The notes under the pieces were generated by a model. The model ran no database searches. It worked only from the letters and a program-made list of their open reading frames with translations, and was not told the DNA's origin. Source: Nilaparvata lugens (Eukaryota; Arthropoda; Insecta; Hemiptera; Delphacidae). From it: DNA of 64,000 nucleotides. This document shows positions 1 through 31,900 of the stretch, piece by piece. The position numbers were made by a program, and so were the translations under genes. Position 1 is the stretch's first letter. Every line of letters starts with the position of its first letter. The stretch lies in assembly GCF_014356525.2 (NCBI RefSeq), contig NC_052511.1, positions 27,420,597 to 27,484,596 of the forward strand, in the 5' to 3' direction.

Positions 1-546
1 CGTAGGTCACGAGTTTGTGGGTGGAGAGGCCAAAACTCACCACTGCTCAAAGAAGGGCGGCACTTCTTGGGAGAGGTGAGGCTTTTGACCCTGCGAAGTT
101 TCGGAGGGGCAAAAAGAAAAAAAAACTCAAGAGACCAGTGATGGGTGAAAAACCAGGTACAAATGTGGGTCAATAGGCTTGTTCAAGGGTGGCCGGGCGC
201 CCTAGAGGCGACTTGGCCGCTCCTTCCTCAGCGGAAGGACCTACAAAGAAGGCCAGGAGTGGAACTCACGTAGGTCACGAGGACTAATTAGTCTGAAGAG
301 ACTGCCAAGCATATCACACTTGATTGCGACAAGGATTGCAACCAGGTGATGAATGGAATGTCAGTATAGGGAAAAACTCCTGGTTCTTGTAAAGGGCATA
401 GGTATTGGTCTGCCTTACTAACATACTACTTTGGAAGGAAGGGTACGCGACTAGGTGCCACCCCGACTACTTGTCCCCTTTTAAAACCGGTTTTTCATTG
501 ATGGATGAAAATTTGACTGTCCTAGCATTAGGCTCAATTTACTCGT

Positions 547-800
547 GAACGGTGCGTCTGATGGGAAAATATAACTAAACTAAATGTGTTTAGAATGGTG
601 TTCTACATCTGGTTCAGTCATCAATAGGGCTTATTATTTATTTTTTCTGTTTTCAACCAACTCGAAAAAATTTGTCCTAAAAATAGCAAAGACGGCGAAT
701 ATCTCCCGAACCGTGCGTTTGACGGAAAAATGTTACTAAACCAAAAGTGCTTAGAATTAAATTATACATCATAACCAGTGATAAAAATTGTTTGATCCCT
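547..800. repeat. Two diverged direct repeat units about 161 bp apart
   Basis: A unit starting at 547 (GAACGGTGCGTCTGA) recurs at 708 (GAACCGTGCGTTTGA). In both, an ACTAAAC/ACTAAACC stretch, a TTTAGAAT/TTAGAATT stretch and a TACATC stretch follow in the same order. The similarity is imperfect, so this is an old duplication or a fragment of an interspersed element. No coding potential was seen. Confidence 0.55.
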
Positions 801-839
801 CCTCCCTACGCCGCGGGGGTATAAGTTGTGCCAACTCTG

Positions 840-1080
840 TGACAAGTGCTAAAGGTGACAAGTAGTCAGGGTGACACCTTGACGCCAACGTGCAAGGTGT
901 CATGTAGACGTGAGCCATCCCCGTCTACTTGTCCCTTTCTAAGGAGGTGACAACTAGTCGGGGGGACACCCTGACGCGAGGGTGCGAGGTGTCAAGTTGT
1001 CGTTTACGGTCATGACTAGTTGGAACCTTTGGTCCAGTAGGTGTCAAGTAGTCGGGGGGACAACTAGACGGCTACCCCTT
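840..1080. repeat. Degenerate GC-rich repeat array built on GACAAGTAGTC / GTGTCAAG
   Basis: Related blocks such as GTGACAAGTAGTCAGGGTGA (near 853), GTGACAACTAGTCGGGGGGA (near 947) and GTGTCAAGTAGTCGGGGGGA (near 1042) recur. Inverted versions (GACTACTTGTC, GTCTACTTGTC) occur near 466 and 927. The arrangement looks like a small satellite or the end of an interspersed element. It is clearly unlike the surrounding AT-rich intron. Confidence 0.5.
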
Positions 1081-1406
1081 GGGAACACAATAAGCTTCGG
1101 TTGACGTGTGGGGCTCTTTTTACCTTTGGATCCTTGAATTCATCCCTTCAATAAACAATAAACATAGTGCCCAGTGCCTAGTATTAAAATAATGAATACA
1201 GTAACTTACTAGTGTAAGAAGCATAACTGATACCCCTCGACCTCTGGATACCTAGTGTGCGAATACAATACGAGCCCAAAGTACGAATGGGCTGAAATTA
1301 TCTCGTTTCACTGAAAAGCATTTTCATGATGATAGTAAATTACTATGCTAATTTGTGTCACAATGATTTTCGATCTTTTCAACACATAAATTTTAGTGAA
1401 TAATAA

Positions 1407-22377
<20,971 letters not shown>

Positions 22378-22475
22378 GCAGTCATTCATAGGTATGTGTC
22401 CACATTAACATTGGGGTTGACTTATCGACACCTTTGTCGTTCATCATGCTTTTTACATTAACATTGGGGCAAATA

Positions 22476-23037
22476 CAGAGTGATCGAAAAGTCGCGCACA
22501 TCAATACGCAGATAATAAGATAAGGAAGTAGTAAAATGTATTTTACAAACTTTATTTATTATTAGGTATACATGTATTCACAAATTACTTACATTTTTAC
22601 GATAAATGCTCAAAATGGCTGTATTTTTCAGTAATGCATGCACGAACTCGTTTTATCATGTTTGATGACACTTTTTCAGCACGTTTACATTGATGTTGAT
22701 TTCAGTTGTTATGTTCATCTTCAACTCATCCAGTGTGGTATATTTTTATAAACACTTTCTTCAAGGTAAACCCACAGTGAGTGGGTTTATTTACCCCACT
22801 TTACTCTACTTTTACCCCACTTTAAAGTAAACCTCGTTGCTCTTGAGAAAACGACATGTTTACGAAGCAGTAAACTCGGTAACTTCACAATGTGGCTAGT
22901 ATCCAGTTCAATGATCTCTAGATTTGTAGTAGGAACTACGTGTGGTGATATGTTGCAGAAGCCAGCATAACTAATTCATGGAAACTACTATTTACAGGAA
23001 GGTTCATTCACATGTGCGCGACTTTTCAATCTCTCTG
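22476..23037 (-). mobile_element. Deleted mariner-like element downstream of drk
   Basis: The ends are inverted repeats of about 28 bases (CAGAGTGATCGAAAAGTCGC at 22476 against its counterpart ending CTCTCTG at 23037), each flanked by TA, the target duplication of Tc1/mariner-type elements. On the minus strand near 22605-22670 a short frame reads NMIKRVRACITEKYSHFEHL, resembling the C-terminal end of mariner-type transposases. The remainder of the transposase is deleted. It may lie inside the drk 3' UTR. Confidence 0.8.
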
Positions 23038-23131
23038 TATATCAACATCCATAGGAAAGTTTAAATTGAGGATCAACATGTTTATGAGAAATTGTATCAA
23101 ATTGACAAGTGTGAGCGTAGGTTGTACCTGC

Positions 23132-23137
23132 AATAAA
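23132..23137 (+). terminator. Possible drk polyadenylation signal AATAAA
   Basis: This is an AATAAA about 755 bases after the drk stop codon, just beyond the mariner-like element. Other AATAAA hexamers occur further down in this AT-rich stretch, so the real 3' end cannot be fixed from sequence. Confidence 0.3.
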
Positions 23138-23268
23138 GGTATATTTCTATTAAATGGGTTGATGATTCATGCTTAGTTTATTTCTCTTTGTGCCTGTGCT
23201 AATTCCATGCTGCTGCGTTTAGATTCAACATCACTGTGGCCATTTCAAATTCCATTTGTACGAAATAG

Positions 23269-23437
23269 GAGCAACGTTCAGTGATCGGTTTTTTGTGGTC
23301 GAAAGGGTATATCAGGGGTTGAAGTTCATTCGCAGTTGTGGAAAAACACTACTCCTGTATCGTACCAAAATATTAACGATTAATTTTGGCCTCTGGTACA
23401 CCTTATGACCACAAAAACTGATCACTGGACGTCGCTC
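23269..23437. mobile_element. 169-bp MITE-like inverted repeat
   Basis: Arms of about 32 bases (GAGCAACGTTCAGTGATCGG ... GTGGTC on the left, GACCAC ... CTGATCACTGGACGTCGCTC on the right) flank a unique centre. No coding content. Confidence 0.75.
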
Positions 23438-24294
23438 TTCTTTGGTGTGAATGAAAAGTCAAGTGGTCATGGCTATCCAGCATTGTAGTAATAATGAAAG
23501 TGAACTTGCAGCTTGGAGCTTGCACAGATACAAACACAAAATGAACATACGTAGCATGCAACATCAATACAAAGCAAAACCACAATACTGTCATTAAGTC
23601 AGCATAAACAAAAATATACTAAATTGTGGATAATAATGGACATTTATTATAAGGCACCTGCTCATACAAGTCGTGTTACAATTTCGTATGACCTTTCTTT
23701 TACGTCTTTGTACCGTAATTGCATACATGTTTTGCCTAGCTAATAGTTATACTTCATACTTAAAATAAGTTCAATCTTAGCTTAGAACCCTATTACACGG
23801 TAAAATATTTGGTCAAAGATCTTTTATGGTGTAATAGGTCATAGTTTATCAGAGATCCGATAGTTTATCACAAGCCTTATAAAAAATCGAATCTTTGATA
23901 AAATTTGGTCCAAAAAATATTTTATCTCTATCTATCTTGGTATTTTATCTCAATATAAACTTGTTTGTTTACTTTTGGATTAAAGATTGGACTGAAGTTG
24001 AGGAAGTGGAAGATCGATCATTGTTTTGGGCTGTGCTTTCCCAATTATTTCAATGATTTAATAGAAATGAAGTAATGTATTGAAGTAATATAATATAATA
24101 ATGAAGTAATATATTTATCACCGAATGAAGAATAAATAAATTTATTTCACATGAATTGAATTGATTTTTTTCAGGAAAGTTTTGAAAGTTGGGCTTCCTT
24201 TGGTGCTGCGTTTTGAATTATTATTATTCTATGTTGATGTATGTAATCGATTATATTAGAGCAAAAGTACCTATTTTTAAACAAACAACAACGC
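23438..24294. other. Intergenic, AT-rich, small inverted CCTATTACAC pair
   Basis: CCTATTACAC at about 23789 and GTGTAATAGG near 23840 form a small inverted pair. It resembles the ends of the element at 31702. Nothing else was recognised. Confidence 0.45.
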
Positions 24295-24743
24295 CAGTGG
24301 AATATATATTAATTTATCTTCAAGACAAGTGATAATTTCAACTTTCACCTCCCATTGAGAAGTGCAAAAGTGGTTGAAAACATTGGATAGAATGAGTTAT
24401 TCAAATTTGGCACACAAACAGAATGTAGCTCATTGGATTAGGGTGGATAGAGACTCGACTCCATCACAGCAAACTAGAAATTCGCCCAGAAACCCGGTGA
24501 CACGACACGAACTGGTTTGCTGGTGGTAGCAAATGATGCAGCAGGGAATCGATGTCTATGTCCAGGCTTCTAGACAATTCTCTAGTTTTCTAGGATAGAG
24601 TGAAGTTTCGCTTGTCCCTATTCAGCCTAATCGAATGGGCAACATTCGGTCCGTAGACCGAATTCGAAAAACTCATTCTATCCAATCTTTTCAACCAATT
24701 CTGCACTTCGCAATTATTATTATATTTATATATTCCACTTAGA
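24295..24743. mobile_element. 450-bp element with long imperfect terminal inverted repeats
   Basis: The left side from 24295 (AGTGGAATATAT, then AGTGCAAAAGTGGTTGAAAA and GGATAGAATGAGTTATTCAA) is mirrored by the right side ending at 24743. The arms extend about 170 bases with mismatches and gaps, leaving a unique centre at about 24480-24590. It is non-coding and looks like a foldback element. Confidence 0.7.
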
Positions 24744-27700
24744 CTTATGTGAGCCCTTACTGTGGCTACAGGCTCTGACGATCTTTGAGCTGTTCCATAG
24801 GAAATGGATCTAGACACCAATCGTTAGCTGATCAATTTTAAAATTACATTGTTCAACTTGGTTACTAAACTACAATCTACCATAAACTTTTCAAATTTGC
24901 CATTGTAAGTTTAATTGAGAAACGATTTCCAATTTAAACTGCTGCTGGCGTTTATTTAAGAAGTATCAATGTATGTTTATTCAGTTTTAATAAAGTTTTT
25001 ATTTTAATTTACGATGTATGTCAAAAATGTTATGTCTGATTGTCAATTACAATAGGAATCGTCTTTATTTTTAGTTTGCTGCAATTAATTTAGTAAGAGT
25101 GTACGTACTATATTTATTGTTATTTAAAATATTTTACTTTGGAACATCATAGTAGATATTGTCATGATTCAAAATAATTTACAAGTAAGTTGTTTTGGTA
25201 AGGTATGATTACTTTTATCAGCTCCATTCTATAATACTCATTTACATTTGGCTGTAGACTATAAATATGTATTGTAATAATATTGGTTATTGTCTGGTGA
25301 TGATTATCAATGTAAATATAATTGTAAAAAGATAATAATATCATCTCTGTTAGTGCTTTCATTTCTGTACTATCATTATAATTATTAATAATTACACCAT
25401 GAAACAAATAATTATACGTAGAACCATTATTATTATTATCATTATCGTCGTGAATTATGATTATATTGCCAACAATAATTTAATTACTTAAAATTTTAAC
25501 TAACATATATGTTTAAGATTACTATTTTAGTTTGTTATTATTTTGTGTAAAATTTATATTATATTACTGTATGTAAGAATTTAGTTTATAAGTGCCATCA
25601 AGATATTTTCCCAGATCAAACTGGTGTTGAACCAGTATACATCTACAGCATTTTGTTATAATATAACAATATTTATCAATCGTGGAAAGTGTGTAGAGCA
25701 TTAAAATTTGTGAAAAGTTTGAAAGTTTATTCCAATGTTCTGTGGGTCTGAAGATTTGTATAGTTAGCAATTTTTGAGCCATGAACAAACTGTTCTATCA
25801 CAAATAATGTGACGTAGACGATTCATATTTTTGATTGATCCACTTTCATTACTTCCCTTCCTAGTCGAGCTCGATAAAATTATATATCAGTATGTCAATA
25901 ACATATCAGATGCCTTAGTGAATGTTTCGTGTTCGCCTATTTTTGCATTTCAAATGCCCATGTGAAACTGTGTTGTCCCGCATTTATCAAATATGAAGCC
26001 GCCTAAGATCTCTTCTCACTAGATCTGACCTATAGGTAATGTACGACGAGATAGCCCTTGGCTGGAAACTAAGAAACTATCTTGTCGTGCGCCAACTATA
26101 GCCAGGTTACTTTATCTATCTACCTTGAGGTTAATCGATATTATTAGATACTATTTATTTCAACAAACTATTAATTAAGTTGCCTGTGTACGATACTATT
26201 CAACTTCCTTGATATTAATTTTTGAACAGTAGGAGACTACTGTGATAGGTTAATCGATTATTCTAAATGCATTTAAACTGAAAAAACCTGTTCAATACCA
26301 ATGTTTTGCAATTATTATTTTAGTTCCTGATTATAATGGGGTTAAACTGGGATTTTGTTTCAATGTGACTATTTTAAAATAGCTTCAGTTCAGAACTGAA
26401 GAACTGTACATCTATTTTTAAACTTCGATATTACTTTTATTAGTCTGATATTACTCTGATATTACTTTTTTACTGTGCTTTAAATGTTCAAGTTATTTAT
26501 TCATTGTTTCAAAACCAGTTTTTATTTTATTTTTAGTTTACATTATTTTTATTGCAAAAGCACTGTGGACAAGCAGAACAACGAAACCAGTCCAGTGCTT
26601 CCATAAAATTACCGGTACATGTCTATTTTTTGTTTCTATTTATTTATAAGCTATTTATTTTATTTCACGTTAAATTAATACTGATGTTCTTAAATATGTT
26701 GTCCTTTCTGTTGAAGATATTTGTTGTAATTCAATGATTAATAATAGGCCTATGCTAATTTTTTTTAAAGATATTGAACTTTTTGAGGAGGATCACTCCA
26801 TCTATTGCTGGAAACAAAACCTATTCTGCACATTGGAAACTGATTTTGTGATTAAATTCAGCATTTATTAATTGATTTCTCCTGTATAAATAATAATATA
26901 GGTATATCTTGAAATTATAAGCTATTGATGTGCATTTATAATAATCAATTACTCAAATTTCTTGTAACCTAAGTGTAGGGTGTCAAAAAGATTCCCTATT
27001 TTTATTTTTCATCATACTAATGTGCAGAATAGGTGCTTAATGAGTATTTCCAAGGATAATGACAATAAATATTCGCGTCTTGTAATTATAAATTGTGTAA
27101 AACACCAATTTTTCAAGTTCTCTAAAATTATGCTTGATTTATTTGACATTTCAGATTAACATGCGTTATTGTATAGTTATAGTAGCGTCTGATTTTATCA
27201 CCTTCCGTCTTATATTAAGGAATAGAAAAGGGTACAATTTTGTGAGAGAACTTCATGATCGATGTTCTAGTTATTTTTATGGATCTTGGAATTGCAATGA
27301 AGAGTAAGGTAAATGAGATAACACTTGGAATTATCACTAAACAAGAAACGAAATTAAATATTCATTCAATTTATAAAACTAATACTATTTTCAAAAAAAT
27401 TATATGTATTTTATATTTTTCTTACTAAATCTATTAGTTTTCTTGTTGTTTTTGATTAGTAATTATTTGCGTTGTCTGTTCAAATTTGTTCATTATTATC
27501 TTTTATTTGTTGTCGATATTCTACTAGATATAGATGTATACTTTGTTTAGAAGAAATACGTACAGTTTCCATTGTAGACTAAAGTTTTCAATTGTATAGT
27601 GTACCTTACATGTAGTGATTCTCCCATATTGTAACGCACAGAATATTTTAGTAGTCAAATACGCTTTTATAAATGGTCTTCTCACCCAATTACGTAACTT

Positions 27701-28619
27701 TCATGAGTAAGGATCCATATTTAAGGAGTAATCCATGTAGTGGAATTTTTTGCATTTTTGTAATCATATTAGAATATCAAATTGGAAAAATATTCCAGTG
27801 TTATATCAAAATATTTTTTCAAAAATGTTCATTAACGTTATTATCATATATGTTAGTCCTTCATCATCTATACATCCAGACTTATGGAATTATTTACAAG
27901 ACTAAGAACAAGCTACTTATCCAATTTTCATGAAACTTTTGCCATTTTTCATCACAATCTAACAGTAACGCGATATTAGTTTTAGTTGAAATTTATTTCA
28001 TATCTATGAACCATGATGGATGAAAATGAAGACAGACGTATTTATTTCAATTTTTAATTTTAAAGAGAAGTCAACATTTTTCTAAAAATTGTTACGTATT
28101 TAAAAGATCTGATGCTATTTCTAAAGATCTAAAAATATTTTTCCATATCAATATCATGCATTATTTTTATTGTATAAAAATGTGGAGATAACTCATATTT
28201 GAATAAACGTAAATAATTGAGTAAACAATATGAATGCTGTGTTTCGTTATAGATTATCCATTATCTGAATTTATAAACAAATAATGCTGGGTGATTTTCA
28301 ATGAAATGTGAAAGAGGCTCAAAAATTTATAATTCAATAAATTATACATTTTTGAAACGACTATTGATTGTTTTTTTTTTTTGTAACTTACCACTACGGT
28401 ATTGAATATTTGTAATTAGGTCTTAGAATAAAAATTGCAAGCTAAAAAAAATAATAATGTCGAGTGACCTGGCTGGCTCAGGTCTGGTGTCAGAGTTTTC
28501 AGGTCGCAACTGATCAATTTCAGGGCCTCTGACATGCAAGCTTATTATGCACCAAAGTCAAATTAATACAGTTTTATAAATGGAGTTTCCGTTACATGCT
28601 TTTGTCATTCAAATTATAC
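24744..28619. other. Intergenic region between convergent genes, AT-rich
   Basis: This holds no recognisable coding sequence. One hairpin, ACGACGAGATAG ... CTATCTTGTCGT, is at about 26042-26093. Several AATAAA hexamers (for example near 24990) could serve longer drk transcripts. Confidence 0.5.
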
Positions 28620-28625
28620 TTTATT
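28620..28625 (-). terminator. Candidate polyadenylation signal of the CLC gene
   Basis: Read on the minus strand this is AATAAA, about 200 bases after the CLC stop codon at 28824. It is the first good hexamer at a normal 3' UTR distance. Confidence 0.45.
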
Positions 28626-28823
28626 TATATACTGATTAAACCAATTTATGATTAAATCAACTCCAGTAATAATTCAATATATTAAACATATTAGTTGAAG
28701 CTCTTATCCAAAAATTCAATGTAGATTCCTGTAATTATCTGTATTTACAAACGAAAACCTTTTCAACTTGTTAACAAAAATACTTTATAAGAGTAAGAGT
28801 ACGGTAGACATTTTTCTGTTTTC

Positions 28824-28904
28824 TCAAACAATAGGTAAAGCAGTAATCCCACTAAACGATGCATGGAATTTGGCTAGATCTTTTCTTGTTAGTATTCCGA
28901 TCGG
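28824..28904 (-). CDS. CLC exon 16: CBS2 end and stop
   Basis: It reads PIGILTRKDLAKFHASFSGI then TALPIV and TGA. GILTRKDLA matches the ClC-7 end VGLVTRKDLARYR. The tail is short and different. Confidence 0.92.
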   Translation of the reverse strand, partial: PIGILTRKDLAKFHASFSGITALPIV

Positions 28905-31900
28905 CTGAAAATCAAACGACTCTTATTAATTTTTAAAATATTAATTTGATACAAATAATTTCAACCTACATCTTCTTGGTTTCTTTGAGTAGAGTAGAGT
29001 ACAGTAGTAGAGTTGTCTCAACAGCTCGATTGTGACTATGATATAATTTATGAACATGAACTAGAAAGCAATAAAAATTTCTGAGAAGAGAGTAGAGATT
29101 GAGAATCCATGATTAGATCTTTTGAGATCATCGATCAGCATGATAGTTCTGTTTACGATCAGCATAAGTTGAAGTATGGCACATAAATTTATAATGAACC
29201 CTATCTGCTACTTGTTGATTAAAATAATTCGATCAACTCATGCTATACATTATCGTACCCTTATATACTATTGACAATATAATATATTATTGAGCACATT
29301 ATTTTTGTATTATGAATACCATTTTATTTTCACTTGATATTTAATTACTTTACTGAAGCTATAGGGATTAATTAATTGTTTATTGTAATTCTATAGAATG
29401 ATGTTTCAAATTTAATTTACATTACCTTAAATTCGTTATCCACTACGATAACATGCCTCAATCCAAGGTTTCGGAACAATTTATACGTTCTAGCCAGTGA
29501 CATATTCTGGAAAAATGAGTAATTATTTTATGTGGAAAAACACGAAAATTATTATAATTTCAATAATTAAATTGATTATCGATTATCATGTTTATAGTAC
29601 TCTTACTCTTCAAGTCCAAACATTTATGTTCAAGTTTCATTCACTAGTCAGGAGATCCGGTCTATAGAGAATATGGAGGTGCACGAAATAGTGATAGAAT
29701 TAAGAAAAATCAATCTGATAACTTACGGGTTTCACTGCATAAGGGGTTGGATTCATGATAATTTCCAAGTCTATCTTTTTTTCTAGCTCTTCTGCTGGAA
29801 ATGTTAAATTCTGTAAATGATGAAAATATTTTAAAGATGAACATTGCATCACTAACAATGAACCATTATGCAGTTTTATATGTTTATTTTTTCATTTAAA
29901 TTCACGTTCATATTCTATAATCAATAATAATAATAATCAAATTGAAAGAATAAAATATAATTTCCATTTTCAGTCTATCAGTGTAACAGATTGAGTGTGA
30001 TTTTAGTTGCTGATAACAATTATGCAACTATAGGCCTATCTCTCATCCACTTTCATTCATTTCAATTTTTACTTTCCTTGCCCTATTACCATAGGTAAGG
30101 AAAGTATTGCTTTCCGAAAAAAATTAAGGTACCCCAATTTCTAAATTTCTATACGTTTCAAGGTCCCCTGAGTCCAAAAAACTTGTTTTTGGGTATTGGT
30201 CTGTATGTGTGTGTGTGTGTGTATGAGTGTATGTGCGTCTGTGTACACGATATCTCATCTCCCAATTAACGGAATGACTTGAAATTTGGAACTTAAGGTC
30301 CTTTCACTATAAGGATCCGACACGAACAATTTCGATCAAATGCAATTCAAGATGGCGGCTAAAATGGCGAAAATGTTGTCAAAAACAGGTTTTTTCGTGA
30401 TTTTCTCGGAAACGGCTCCAACGATTTTGATAAAATTCATACCTAAAATAGTCATCGATAAGCTCTATCAACTGCGACAAGTCCCATATCTGTAAAAATT
30501 TCAGGAGCTCCGCCCCATCAATGCAGATAGATTCCCAATTATCAGGCTCCAGATACAATTGAAACAAAAAAAATCAAGTGGAGTAGATTGAGCATGAAAA
30601 TATCTACAAATAATGTTTAGTAACATTTTCACCTAAAATTGAAAATTAGCTTTAAATTCGAGAAAATGTGATTATTCAATTGCAAATTATTGTTGATTCT
30701 ATTAAATCATTCACTATGAAGAGATAGCAGACCTCATGTGTGTCTCCAGCGTTATTGCCCTGTCACCAGCTGGCTCAAATCTTTGAATAGTAGACTTGAG
30801 ATGCGCGGGAACACTAGCGTCAGGTGATAAATTTTCATAACGGCAAGGAAAGTTGTGTGAGTGCGCCACACCAGATTTTTTTTGACCTATTTATTGCACG
30901 CACATTTTTGTTGAACCTCATAATTGTGACCAACTGACGTAAACCTAGTTTGGCAACGTTTCCATTTTTCTCCGAACAGGGAATTCTACTAGTGAACTAG
31001 TTATGGATGAGATTCTATTCATAAGCATTGTTACGCCTCGATTATATAGGCATATAATTTTTTTCCATTTTATAGCTGCTAGCCATTAACTCAAAATCAT
31101 TTCAAGTTATTTATTCATTTTAAAGAATCAAAGAATTGAGAATTTCATGGTATCCTACTGTATTCAAAAATATTTCTTCAAATTCATATGGTATTTTTTA
31201 TTTTCTATAGAACTTTTATTCCGATTGAACTATTTAATGACTTGTTATTGTAGCTTTGTCATAATAATACCTTGTTATAAGTTATTCTAGACGTTTTTTT
31301 TTACCTTTTTATTGACAATTGGGAATCCTCCATGACTATATTCAGAGAGCGTTTCATTGGCTACTCTGACTGATATTTGAGGAGACAAAGTGCTGACACT
31401 TTTCGTCATGATTGTTTCTATTTTAGTTTCGCTGGAGAAGGGTGGAGCATCGGGTGGAAGGAAAGGAAATCCACTCAAAATCAGCTGCAGCTCGAATTGC
31501 GGCTTCAAAAATTGAAAATCTAAAATTATTGAAAACTCTGAGGATGGAGTTGTGATTAGATACTCAACATACATTATCATCCTATTCATAAGTATTGAAG
31601 ACCTTCTCCAATACCATTCAGAAGTTCAGAAACAGGACTATCAGAACAGTAAGTACTAGAAATTGTATTAATTACGGTATTTTCAATTTTAAAATTTTGT
31701 AAGGGCCCCATTACACAGTCATATAATATGTATCCTATGATAAATCACATCATAGATACGGTGAGGAATTTTCTTTTTCGACTACTGTATTTGTTTACTC
31801 TATTCAATAAATAAATCCAATTTGATTTATAGGGATAAGTACCACTTTCATGAAGGTGAAAATAACATCTAGGTATATTCATAATATACATTTTATTTAC

